A DNA stretch of 6,664 nt from Clostridiales bacterium. GTDB taxonomy: Bacteria; Bacillota; Clostridia; Oscillospirales; Oscillospiraceae. The position numbers and the translations under genes were made by a program. Position 1 is the first letter of the stretch, and each line of letters opens with the position of its first letter. The stretch covers positions 1 to 6,664 of the forward strand of contig JAJQFX010000062.1 in NCBI GenBank assembly GCA_021200895.1. The letters run 5' to 3'. The notes beneath the pieces are model-generated. The model searched no databases, had not been told where the DNA came from, and saw nothing but the letters and a program-made list of their open reading frames with translations. This document shows, piece by piece, positions 1 through 6,600 of this stretch.

Positions 1-1
1 C

Positions 2-1309
2 GGCAGCTTTGGATCTGGCAGCGCAGATGTGGAGGATGTGGGCGTGTTTGCGGCCAGGTTCAACTATGCAAACGCACAGGACGACGGGACGATTTGGCTG
101 CAAACCGGAACGCGAACCTATCAAACTCCGGAAGATGACAATGGCCTTTCGGGGAACTTGGCGGACATGAGCTGGTCGGTGACAGAAGAGGAATCCTGGG
201 CGTACAGCTTTGGCGCAGACGGCAGCGTCACGGTCACGGACACGGCCAGCGGAGACATACTCGCCTACTATTATGAGACAGATGACCAGTGCATCCTGAT
301 TTACTATTATACAAGTACAGACAGAGACGATTTCATAGAAGAAGATATTTACGAATTTATCTATTGTAAGGACGGACTCTTAGAAGAACAGAACTGCACA
401 GGAACAACGACCCGCACTAAGGAACAAGAAGGGGTCAGCGGCAGCTATATATCCGAGTATGCGGACAAATATGCATATACTTACAATGAGGATGGAACCT
501 TGCAGACAGAGTCCTATACAAGCGCGTCCATATGGACGAGTTATAGTGGTTGGTCTCAAGAGGACTCGTACTCTTACGATGATGTTCAAGAGGAAACGAC
601 CTATACCTATGACAGCGATGGAACTCTGCTGAACATATCCAGTGTAACGACAACTACAGAGACGGACTATGATGACGATGGCGTTCCATCTGAATCTGTA
701 TCTGAAAATGTAACAGAAACAACCTATACCTATACCTACTTCAGCGATGGAACAGTAGAAACAAAAACCATTGCGGAAACATATACAGACGATGATGGGT
801 ACTCATGTACCAACACCAACGCCTACACCTATGACAGCAACGGGAAAGTGACGGAGTACCGCTTTTCCTATACAAGCAGTGATGGATATGAAGACGAAAC
901 CGTTGGTGAGTACACCTACACCAGCGATGGAGAAACAACACAGTATGTATGCTATGAGCGAGACTCTGACAGTGGAGAACTGGTGCTGGAGGAAACGACC
1001 ACCTATGATTTCTGTGAAATGAATGGGCTCCAGGTACATTACAACAAAACCTGGTACGAAAAGGGCTGCTTTGAAGCAATGTTTATTACCGCCTATGATG
1101 ACTATGAAAACTTTCCTGTGAGCGTTCGTTCGAACACCAGCCGGAGTTCTGACGATGAAGGCAATACGCAAGGGTATGTGAACCGATGTACCTACATAGC
1201 ATATGCGTTCGCTGAGTATAAGCTGGTGGATGGCGTCTATACCCCCACAGGTAAGACATCAGGTTCGTTAGATATTCAGTACAATCTGCTGGATGTAAGT
1301 ATCAACTGA
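2..1309 (+). CDS. Acidic Tyr/Thr-rich repeat protein, probably extracellular (5' partial)
   Basis: I do not recognise the family. The frame is open to the left edge (residues GSFGSGSAD precede the GTG at base 29) and that GTG has no Shine-Dalgarno sequence, so I treat this as the C-terminal part of a longer protein. Residues are numbered from base 29. The protein is strongly acidic, rich in Tyr, Thr, Ser, Asp and Glu, and poor in Lys. Residues 148-303 carry repeated Y-x-Y-x-x-D/N-G motifs followed by a small or hydrophobic residue, reminiscent of RHS/YD-type beta repeats but irregularly spaced. A possible outlying copy is AYSFGADG near residues 59-66. Residues 305-426 lack the motif. No membrane segment is visible in the present part; a signal peptide or lipobox would lie upstream. 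The composition suggests a surface or secreted beta-rich protein (inference). The gene is visibly more AT-rich than the next ones. Its stop is 22 bases before the FHA gene, suggesting one transcript. Confidence 0.8.
   Translation, partial: GSFGSGSADVEDVGVFAARFNYANAQDDGTIWLQTGTRTYQTPEDDNGLSGNLADMSWSVTEEESWAYSFGADGSVTVTDTASGDILAYYYETDDQCILIYYYTSTDRDDFIEEDIYEFIYCKDGLLEEQNCTGTTTRTKEQEGVSGSYISEYADKYAYTYNEDGTLQTESYTSASIWTSYSGWSQEDSYSYDDVQEETTYTYDSDGTLLNISSVTTTTETDYDDDGVPSESVSENVTETTYTYTYFSDGTVETKTIAETYTDDDGYSCTNTNAYTYDSNGKVTEYRFSYTSSDGYEDETVGEYTYTSDGETTQYVCYERDSDSGELVLEETTTYDFCEMNGLQVHYNKTWYEKGCFEAMFITAYDDYENFPVSVRSNTSRSSDDEGNTQGYVNRCTYIAYAFAEYKLVDGVYTPTGKTSGSLDIQYNLLDVSIN
470..937 (+). repeat. YxYxxDG protein repeats within the first gene
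   Basis: Five copies of a Y-x-Y-x-x-D/N-G motif are encoded: YTYNEDGTL, YTYDSDGTL, YTYFSDGTV, YTYDSNGKV and YTYTSDGET, at residues 150, 192, 235, 266 and 295 counted from base 29. Spacing is 29 to 43 residues, so these are spaced beta-hairpin-like units and not a strict tandem array. Related fragments (TDYDDDG, SYTSSDG) lie between them. The DNA copies differ, so the repeats are old at the nucleotide level. Confidence 0.6.
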
Positions 1310-1316
1310 CGACACT

Positions 1317-1322
1317 GTGAGG
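1317..1322 (+). promoter_or_regulatory. Ribosome binding site deciding the start of the first FHA gene
   Basis: GTGAGG lies nine bases before the ATG at 1332. The frame also offers a GTG at 1317 and an ATG at 1323, but the first overlaps this element and the second directly abuts it. Neither has another purine-rich site at usable distance. Confidence 0.5.
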
Positions 1323-1331
1323 ATGATTCAA

Positions 1332-2138
1332 ATGATTCAAACCGCTATGCCATATATCCTGCTGCTCCCGGCGGCGCTGCTGGCGGCAGCAGCCCTATTG
1401 CTAGGACACAGACTGCCCTTCGCCCGCGGTTTGGCCCAGTGGCTGGCACCTGTCGCGTTGCTGCTGACCATGCTGGCGCTGCTGCTGTGTCGGGAGCAGA
1501 TGCTTCCCGAAAGCTCCCATGCCTTCTGGCTCGCCCTTGGCCTGGCGGGGTGCGCTGGCGGGGTAGCCATTCTCTGCGCCTTTTTCCCGCGGCGGGGCTG
1601 TTATCTTCCCGTGCTGCTGTTGGGCCTGGCTGGGGGGTATATCGCCGCGCTGGGAGCCGTGCAGCATGTGGGCCTGCAAGCCACCGTCGGCTGCGGCAGC
1701 TATGTGTTGGTGGTGTTGCTGGGCGGCATGGGCCTGACCGCCTCGACCCCCGCAGTGCAGCAGCCGGATGTACCAACTGCGGAGCTGCCGCCCGCTGAAC
1801 CAGAGGCGCTCCCGGAGGGACCGGCTGCGGGTACCTTGTCCATCCTGGCTGGGGAATATGCGGGAAATCAAATCCAAATCGCCCAGCGGGAATCCCTCTA
1901 CATCGGGGGCGACGGAACCCGTTGCCAGTTGGTGCTGACGCTGCCGGAAATGCCACCCTGTCTGTGTCGGGTTCAGTGGCTGTCTCAAAAGGATACTTAC
2001 CTGGTGTCTAACTACGCAGCCAACGGGCTGTGCTACGAAAGCGGCCTGTTTCTGCCCGCCCACGGCATGGTAGAGGTGCGGGGCGGCAGCCAGTTTCTTT
2101 TCGGATCAGAGCAGGCTCCCCTTTTTCGGGTGGAATGA
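1332..2138 (+). CDS. Membrane protein with C-terminal degenerate FHA domain
   Basis: This encodes about 268 residues from the ATG at 1332, chosen for its GTGAGG site; starts at 1317 or 1323 would add five or three residues. The N-terminal half shows five hydrophobic segments at about residues 7-25, 37-53, 64-85, 91-110 and 118-136. A Pro/Glu/Ala-rich linker follows (about 137-166). Residues 168-268 look like an FHA fold: the YIGGDGTRCQLVL strand, a CRVQW strand, YLV, then an NG turn. FHA domains normally bind phosphothreonine through an Arg after the first Gly, a Ser, a following His, and an Asn before Gly. Here the Arg position is Gly193, the Ser position is Pro208 and the His position is Leu211; only Asn231 of the NG turn is kept. 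The domain is therefore recognisable by fold pattern but probably does not read phosphothreonine in the usual way. The next gene has the same plan and the kinase gene follows, so a role as a membrane adaptor in kinase signalling is plausible but inferred. Alternative: the FHA-like domain is purely structural. Confidence 0.82.
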   Translation: MIQTAMPYILLLPAALLAAAALLLGHRLPFARGLAQWLAPVALLLTMLALLLCREQMLPESSHAFWLALGLAGCAGGVAILCAFFPRRGCYLPVLLLGLAGGYIAALGAVQHVGLQATVGCGSYVLVVLLGGMGLTASTPAVQQPDVPTAELPPAEPEALPEGPAAGTLSILAGEYAGNQIQIAQRESLYIGGDGTRCQLVLTLPEMPPCLCRVQWLSQKDTYLVSNYAANGLCYESGLFLPAHGMVEVRGGSQFLFGSEQAPLFRVE

Positions 2139-2139
2139 A

Positions 2140-2144
2140 AGGAG
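2140..2144 (+). promoter_or_regulatory. Ribosome binding site of the second FHA gene
   Basis: AGGAG sits six bases before the ATG at 2151, in the 12-base gap after the previous stop. This close spacing supports co-translation with the upstream FHA gene. Confidence 0.7.
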
Positions 2145-2150
2145 AAACTT

Positions 2151-3137
2151 ATGACAGATTCAAAACGGTTTGCAAAGGGAACTGCGGCCCGGCGGGGCCT
2201 GCTGGGGGCAATCATTGGCTTTGTATGTATGCTCGTGTTTATGTTCGTTATGCTGGCGATGACGCCATCGAGCGGTGGATACACAAGCACCGCAGATGGT
2301 GTAACTGGCGTTATCGTTACAATTTTTTCCTGCTTGGTAGCTGGCCCCCTTTATGGCTTTGGTTTTGCCTTTGCCAACTGGCATCTGGTGATGAAGAAAA
2401 CGGCCCAAGGTTTTGTAGAAGGCGGCTGTGTGTTGTCCATTGGGTTAATCCTTTCTTCGTTGACCAAAGACAATAAGTGGGGAATGTTCGGATGGCTCTT
2501 TTTCCTCTTGCGCGTGTGCTGGCACATCGGTATGTGTTGGATTCCGGGTATTTATTACGGCGTGAAGGCCATCCGTGCGGAATCAAAAGAGCGGAAAAAG
2601 AGCGAACGAGGCCAGCCGACACAACAAAACGCTCCGTCCCGGCCTGCCGACAAGTCTCGTCCAGTCCGGCAGCCGAAACCTACCCCACAGAAGCCCCGGA
2701 CTGTGCAGCAGTCTCAGCACGCTGCACAGCCCCGACCTACACAACAACCGGGTTCCGCTGCGCAACAGTCCCAATTTGTACAGCAGCCGCGACCCATTCA
2801 GCCTACGCAAAGAAGCCAGAACCCTCCGGCGCTGGCCTGTACTGGCGGTCTCTATGCCGGGAACAACTTCCCGTTTACCCCCGGTGAGGAGATTTATATA
2901 GGCAGCGACCCGGAGGTGTGTCAAATCGTCTTTCCCCAGGATGTGGCCTGGCCCATCCACTGTATCATGGTGTACGATGCCACTGCCAACGCCTGGCGGG
3001 TGCGGGACTTGTCCAGCGGCAACACCTATCGGAACGGCGTGTCCAGCATGAACGACGGCCAATGGCAGACGCCGAGCCGCGGAACCATGCTGAGCATTGG
3101 GCAGGGCAAAAACAGCCAGCGGTTCCAGCTGGGCTGA
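2151..3137 (+). CDS. Membrane protein with Pro/Gln linker and C-terminal divergent FHA domain
   Basis: This is a 328-residue protein with a strong ribosome binding site. A basic N-terminus (KRFAKGTAARR) is followed by hydrophobic segments at about 17-37, 51-75, 88-104 and 111-137, giving about four membrane passes. Residues 141-225 form a basic, disordered-looking linker rich in Pro, Gln, Arg, Ser and Thr with repeated PTQQ/AAQ/VQQ patches. Residues 228-328 are an FHA-like domain: YIGSDPEVCQIVFP, IHCIMVYD, RVRDLSS, then a glycine-containing turn. The Arg of the usual IGRD is Ser252, the usual S-R before the His region reads W-P (267-268), and His270 is kept. The usual S-S-N-G-T reads S-S-G-N-T (288-292), an apparent exchange of Asn and Gly. 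The first strand closely resembles that of the preceding gene (YAGN, then YIGxDxxxCQxV), so the two are probably paralogues. The Ser/Thr-rich linker could be a target of the downstream kinase (inference). The C-terminal FHA probably faces the cytoplasm if four passes are right. Confidence 0.85.
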   Translation: MTDSKRFAKGTAARRGLLGAIIGFVCMLVFMFVMLAMTPSSGGYTSTADGVTGVIVTIFSCLVAGPLYGFGFAFANWHLVMKKTAQGFVEGGCVLSIGLILSSLTKDNKWGMFGWLFFLLRVCWHIGMCWIPGIYYGVKAIRAESKERKKSERGQPTQQNAPSRPADKSRPVRQPKPTPQKPRTVQQSQHAAQPRPTQQPGSAAQQSQFVQQPRPIQPTQRSQNPPALACTGGLYAGNNFPFTPGEEIYIGSDPEVCQIVFPQDVAWPIHCIMVYDATANAWRVRDLSSGNTYRNGVSSMNDGQWQTPSRGTMLSIGQGKNSQRFQLG

Positions 3138-3155
3138 GCAGTTTGTGCAGAAAGC

Positions 3156-3163
3156 GGAGAGGA
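3156..3163 (+). promoter_or_regulatory. Ribosome binding site deciding the kinase start
   Basis: GGAGAGGA lies eight bases before the ATG at 3172. It favours that start over the in-frame ATG at 3097, which lies inside the previous gene. Confidence 0.7.
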
Positions 3164-3171
3164 AGAACAGT

Positions 3172-5784
3172 ATGATCGACACGAAACACCTTTGCCCCGG
3201 CTGTATGGAGCGCTGGGAGGATACCGAGCGTCCCTGTCCCCACTGCGGCTTCACCTGGGACAAGGAACAAGATCATCGGGCGCAGCCGTTGTTCACCATC
3301 TTAGGCGGGCGCTACCTGTTGGGGCAGAAAATCGGCTCCGGCGGGTTCGGTATCACCTACATCGCTATGGACTTGGTGGAGGAAAAGAAAACCGCTGTCA
3401 AAGAGTTTTTCCCCTTCTCCCTTTCGGAGCGGGAAGGCGAAAACGTGGTGCCATTCCCCGGCGAGGAGGGCCGGGATTTCCGCAAGGCGCTGCGCTCCTT
3501 CCGCAAGGAGGGGGAACTGCTCTCCCGCGTGAAGAGCATCGACGGCATCGTTAATTACCTGGACTTTGTGGACGAGTATGGCACCTCCTACCTGGTAATG
3601 GAGTATGTAGAAGGTCAGAACCTGAAACAGTACATGCGGCAGCAGAAGAAAAATTTCACCCAGGAAGAGGCACTGACGCTGATGCGTCCCATCCTGCTGG
3701 CGGTAGACCAGCTTCATCAGATGAACATCCTTCACCGGGACATCAGCCCGGAGAACCTGATTCTCAAGCCAGATGGAACACTGACCCTGGTAGATTTAGG
3801 CGCGGCGAGAGAGTTTAGCCTGGACGAGGAAGAAAACCTGACTGTCATTCTGAAACACGGCTACGCGCCGGAGGAGCAGTACCACCATGGCAGCCGCCAG
3901 GGGCCGTGGACGGATTTGTATGCCTGCTGCGCGGTGCTGTACCAGATGGTCAGCGGCATTCTGCCTCAGGACGCCGCTGAGCGGGACAAATGGGACGATT
4001 TGGTTCCTCTGGACGAGATGGACGGGGTGGAAGTGACAAAGCCCTTCGCCCGCGCCATTGAGAAGGGCATGAGCATCGATGCCTCTCTCCGGTACGCGGC
4101 GATTCCTCAGCTGGTGGCTGACCTGTATCCGCCAGAAGCGACACCGGAACCAAAACCAGAACCCAAGCCAGAACCAAAACCCAAACCGGAACCGAAGCCG
4201 AAGCCCACGCCCAAGCCACAGCCGGAATCTCAGTCGGCGCCAAAGTTAAGGTGGGAAAAGAAGGAGATTTCGCAGGCAGGCGCGAAGCCATCGTCCCAAC
4301 CGAAGCCGGAACCAAAGCCGAAGAAAAAACGTTGGGGATGGGCTGTGGTCATTGTGTTGGCTGTGGCGCTGCTTCTTTGGTACGCCTTCTATACCGCGAA
4401 CTATACAAAGGTGGAAAGCTACGTTGGATGGGGGATTGAATCCGCCGCCAGCGACGCCAATGATACGCTGTCTGTGTCGCAAGTGGGGACAATCGTCGAT
4501 GATTCGGATGACTATGGCGTTGTGCTGGAACAGTCCCTCAACTCTGGGACAACGGTGAAAAAGAACAGCGAAATCACCCTGACCTACGGAGTGCCGGACT
4601 TTGAAGGGATGTCTTGGTCAGATGCCTATGACCTGGCGGAAGAACTGGGAATCGACATGAACAAGTCCTCCTTCACCGTCAGCAGCACCAACGTGGGTAC
4701 CATAAGCTCTGCGACATATGACAGTTCTGGAACGTCGGTTTCTGCCACGGTGGTGGTGCCAGACTTTGAGGGGATGTCCTGGTCGGAGGCCAGCGACTTG
4801 GCGGAGGAACTGGGAATCGACATGAACAAGTCCTCCTTCACCGTCAGCAGCACCAACGTGGGTACCATAAGCTCTGCGACATATGACAGTTCTGGAACGT
4901 CGGTTTCTGCCACGGTGGTGGTGCCAGACTTTGAGGGGATGTCCTGGTCGGAGGCCAGCGACCTGGCGGGCGAGCAAGGGATAATGATTGGTAGGCTATC
5001 CTGCGCAGAGAGCAATTCCGCAGTTGGAACAATCCTCTCTGCGGAATATAACAGCGCCGGAAGTACCGTTTCCGTTGAAGTTGCGATACCGAACCTGGTC
5101 GGAATGGACGAAGATACAGCCGTGAGTCAGATGGAAACGGCTTTTAGCGAGTTCGAAGTTGCTGAGGAAACGACAGAATATAGCGATTCTGTTGGAAAAG
5201 GCAAAATCATCGACTACGACATCACCGTGGATGGCAGCAACCTTTTGCTATACCTGACGGTCAGCAAAGGACCAGTGTATGTCACCGTTCCCGACCTGGC
5301 GGGGATGACCCCGGAGGAGGCCGAAGAAGCGCTGGAGGCGGTCGGCCTTGTCTACGGAGAGTGCGGTTATACCGTCTACAGTCCCTACGCAGCGGGATGC
5401 GTCGCACTTCTTTACCGATATGAAGCTGGAGACACCGTCAAACAGGGGACGACGATTTGGGTGGTGCTAAGCACGGCAAAACTCACACACAGCGGGTTGA
5501 TTAGCTCCAATAAATCGGAGATTACCCTGACCAAGGGAGGAGGTTCGGTCTCCGTCAAATTGACCACCTCATCTAGCATAGGTGCGGGCATATATATGGG
5601 TACATATGACTACGATTTTTCCAGCAACTGGGTTGATACAACCTGGACTTTGACTGTATCTGCCGATGAAAATGCAGTGAGCGGCTGGATTCAGGTTCGG
5701 GTGTGGAAAAGCATGTCCGCCAGAGACAACGGTGAAACGCCCGTGGACTATATTAACATTCGTGTCAACGTCGAGGACTCTTAA
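3172..5784 (+). CDS. Transmembrane Ser/Thr protein kinase with N-terminal zinc ribbon and PASTA repeats
   Basis: This encodes 870 residues from the ATG at 3172. An N-terminal zinc ribbon has CPGC at 8-11 and CPHC at 22-25. The kinase domain spans about 47-320: glycine loop GSGGFG (55-60), catalytic Lys77 in AVKEFFP, probable helix-C Glu113, HRD (188-190) with Asn195, metal-binding D208 in DLG (usually DFG), GYAPEEQY (230-237) and WTDLY (D248). All key catalytic residues are present, so it should be active. A Pro-Lys-Glu spacer (about 325-352, again 376-385) leads to one membrane helix (about 388-406). Outside are PASTA-like units starting near 413, 474, 529, 584, 639 and 705; those at 474-638 are short (55 residues), and the last is the most canonical. 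A Ser/Thr-rich beta domain of unknown family (about 775-870) ends the protein. The topology resembles PrkC/StkP-type kinases, which sense cell-wall fragments, but the zinc ribbon and VKEFFP signature mark a different subfamily. Likely substrates, by position, are the FHA proteins and the downstream regulator (inference). The extracellular half is less GC-rich than the kinase half. Confidence 0.95.
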   Translation: MIDTKHLCPGCMERWEDTERPCPHCGFTWDKEQDHRAQPLFTILGGRYLLGQKIGSGGFGITYIAMDLVEEKKTAVKEFFPFSLSEREGENVVPFPGEEGRDFRKALRSFRKEGELLSRVKSIDGIVNYLDFVDEYGTSYLVMEYVEGQNLKQYMRQQKKNFTQEEALTLMRPILLAVDQLHQMNILHRDISPENLILKPDGTLTLVDLGAAREFSLDEEENLTVILKHGYAPEEQYHHGSRQGPWTDLYACCAVLYQMVSGILPQDAAERDKWDDLVPLDEMDGVEVTKPFARAIEKGMSIDASLRYAAIPQLVADLYPPEATPEPKPEPKPEPKPKPEPKPKPTPKPQPESQSAPKLRWEKKEISQAGAKPSSQPKPEPKPKKKRWGWAVVIVLAVALLLWYAFYTANYTKVESYVGWGIESAASDANDTLSVSQVGTIVDDSDDYGVVLEQSLNSGTTVKKNSEITLTYGVPDFEGMSWSDAYDLAEELGIDMNKSSFTVSSTNVGTISSATYDSSGTSVSATVVVPDFEGMSWSEASDLAEELGIDMNKSSFTVSSTNVGTISSATYDSSGTSVSATVVVPDFEGMSWSEASDLAGEQGIMIGRLSCAESNSAVGTILSAEYNSAGSTVSVEVAIPNLVGMDEDTAVSQMETAFSEFEVAEETTEYSDSVGKGKIIDYDITVDGSNLLLYLTVSKGPVYVTVPDLAGMTPEEAEEALEAVGLVYGECGYTVYSPYAAGCVALLYRYEAGDTVKQGTTIWVVLSTAKLTHSGLISSNKSEITLTKGGGSVSVKLTTSSSIGAGIYMGTYDYDFSSNWVDTTWTLTVSADENAVSGWIQVRVWKSMSARDNGETPVDYINIRVNVEDS
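4144..4227 (+). repeat. Pro-Lys/Pro-Glu low-complexity spacer
   Basis: An imperfect six-base period encodes alternating Pro with Lys or Glu (residues 325-352 of the kinase), with a shorter echo at about 4300-4329. It is probably a stiff extended spacer that holds the kinase domain away from the membrane. Such repeats can change length by slippage. Confidence 0.8.
4591..4965 (+). repeat. 165-bp tandem repeat encoding duplicated PASTA units
   Basis: Units begin at 4591, 4756 and 4921, each with GTGCC(G/A)GACTTTGA, a period of 165 bp or exactly 55 codons. Reading the copies side by side, bases 4642-4797 are identical to 4807-4962 (156 bp without a mismatch). The third unit diverges after about 4965. 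This shows a recent in-frame duplication or conversion within the extracellular part of the kinase. Confidence 0.92.
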
Positions 5785-5850
5785 TTGGCAATTGCGGAGT
5801 GAAGAGGACAGGATGCACACGCCGCAATGGAAGGGAAGTGGCAAAACGCA
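5785..5850 (+). other. Gap between kinase and regulator genes
   Basis: This is the longest gap in the window. It contains an 11-base palindrome, AATTGGCAATT at 5783-5793, overlapping the kinase stop, and purine-rich stretches. I see no T-tract terminator and no convincing -10 element, so read-through from the kinase gene is likely. It also contains an in-frame ATG at 5827 (see the regulator entry). Confidence 0.4.
5832..5836 (+). promoter_or_regulatory. Weak candidate ribosome binding site of the LytTR regulator
   Basis: AGGGA lies 14 bases before the ATG at 5851, which is longer than ideal. The alternative ATG at 5827 has AGGA at 5810-5813, 13 bases away, and is no better. The start is therefore decided by protein homology and not by this site. 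Confidence 0.3.
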
Positions 5851-6600
5851 ATGCTTTCAATTGCCATATGCGACCCCAATGAGGCCCACCGGGCAGCACT
5901 GAAGGATGCGCTAACCAAGCTGCTGTTCGACACCATAGAATTTCGTTTCTCCTGCTTTTCCAGCGGGGAAGCACTGCTGACCGCCGCAAAGGGAACTGCC
6001 CGGTTTCAATTGCTGTTCCTGGAGATTCACCTGCCGGGTATCAGCGGCCTGGAGACTGCCGGCCAGATTCGGGCCTTTTCCCCTGAAATGGACATCATTT
6101 TCATCACTGCAGCGGCAGAATATGGAATGGTGGGCTATCGCTACCACGCCTTTGATTTCCTCGTCAAGCCGGTGTCGCTGTCCATGTTGCAGGGGGTAAT
6201 CGAGCGGTATCTGGAGGAGCGTACCCAGCGCCCTGCAGATTTCCTCCGGGTGGAGATCCACCGCAACAGCGTTCAGATCCCCTTGCAGCAGATCCTCTAT
6301 TTGGAGAGCAGTCGCAGGAAAATTGTGGCCCATCTGTGGGAGGAAAACAGGGAATTCTATGGGAAGTTGGACCATTTAGACCAGATTTTGAGCGGCTCCG
6401 GCTTTATCCACTGTCACCAGAGCTTTTTGCTGAACAGCCGGTACATCCGGCAGCTCAACAGTACCTCTGTCCAGATGGCCAATCAAATCGAACTGCCAGT
6501 GAGCCGAACCTATTTGCAGGCCGTGCGTACGACCTTGGGTATTACAAACTCGCCAGGTGAAGCGGAGCAGCAGAAAACATATCTGTGTGAAAAGGAATAG
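5851..6600 (+). CDS. LytTR-family response regulator with atypical receiver
   Basis: This encodes 249 residues from the ATG at 5851. I chose that start because MLSIAICDPN matches the usual first strand of AgrA/LytTR regulators; the in-frame ATG at 5827 would add eight residues. The receiver domain covers about 1-122. The usual FLDIHMPGMSGLE loop reads FLEIHLPGISGLE, so the phosphoacceptor Asp is Glu58 (codon GAG at 6022-6024). The acidic pair near the N-terminus is Asp8-Pro9, where two acids are common. The switch Thr87 (FITA) and Lys106-Pro (LVKP) are kept. The LytTR DNA-binding domain spans about 131-230, with LQQILYLES, the GFIHCHQSFLLNSRYI signature and LPVSRTY. The family binds short direct repeats upstream of target promoters and often controls secreted factors or peptide signalling. 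Glu at the phosphosite suggests a constitutively active or differently controlled regulator (inference). A short polar tail (231-249) follows. No histidine kinase is visible in the window. Confidence 0.93.
   Translation: MLSIAICDPNEAHRAALKDALTKLLFDTIEFRFSCFSSGEALLTAAKGTARFQLLFLEIHLPGISGLETAGQIRAFSPEMDIIFITAAAEYGMVGYRYHAFDFLVKPVSLSMLQGVIERYLEERTQRPADFLRVEIHRNSVQIPLQQILYLESSRRKIVAHLWEENREFYGKLDHLDQILSGSGFIHCHQSFLLNSRYIRQLNSTSVQMANQIELPVSRTYLQAVRTTLGITNSPGEAEQQKTYLCEKE

Noticed and set aside
29..31. GTG as the real start of the first gene
   Set aside because: No ribosome binding site or signal peptide follows from it and the frame is open to the left edge, so the gene most likely begins outside the window.
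1345..2063. Long minus-strand open frames (203 and 220 residues) opposite the first FHA gene
   Set aside because: High GC content keeps antisense frames open here. The translations are Arg/Gln/Pro-rich without domain motifs, while the plus frame has membrane helices and an FHA pattern.
3097..3171. Upstream in-frame start (ATG 3097) that would extend the kinase by 25 residues
   Set aside because: It overlaps the end of the FHA gene by 41 bases, the added residues look like out-of-frame translation of that gene, and a strong ribosome binding site precedes ATG 3172.
2583..3263. Minus-strand 226-residue open frame across the FHA/kinase junction
   Set aside because: Its sequence mirrors the Pro/Gln linker and FHA codons, it has no recognisable motif, and it spans two well-supported plus-strand genes.
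4618..5015. Minus-strand open frames of about 120-130 residues with internal repeats
   Set aside because: They are antisense shadows of the 165-bp PASTA duplication. Any frame across a repeat whose length is a multiple of three will look repetitive.
5783..5793. Palindrome AATTGGCAATT as a LytTR operator or terminator
   Set aside because: LytTR sites are direct repeats and not palindromes, and no T-tract follows. The CAATTGC core also recurs in coding sequence at about 5858 and 6006, so it may be chance.
5785..5815. Promoter with TTGGCA as a -35 element in the kinase-regulator gap
   Set aside because: No -10-like hexamer appears at 16-18 bases downstream.
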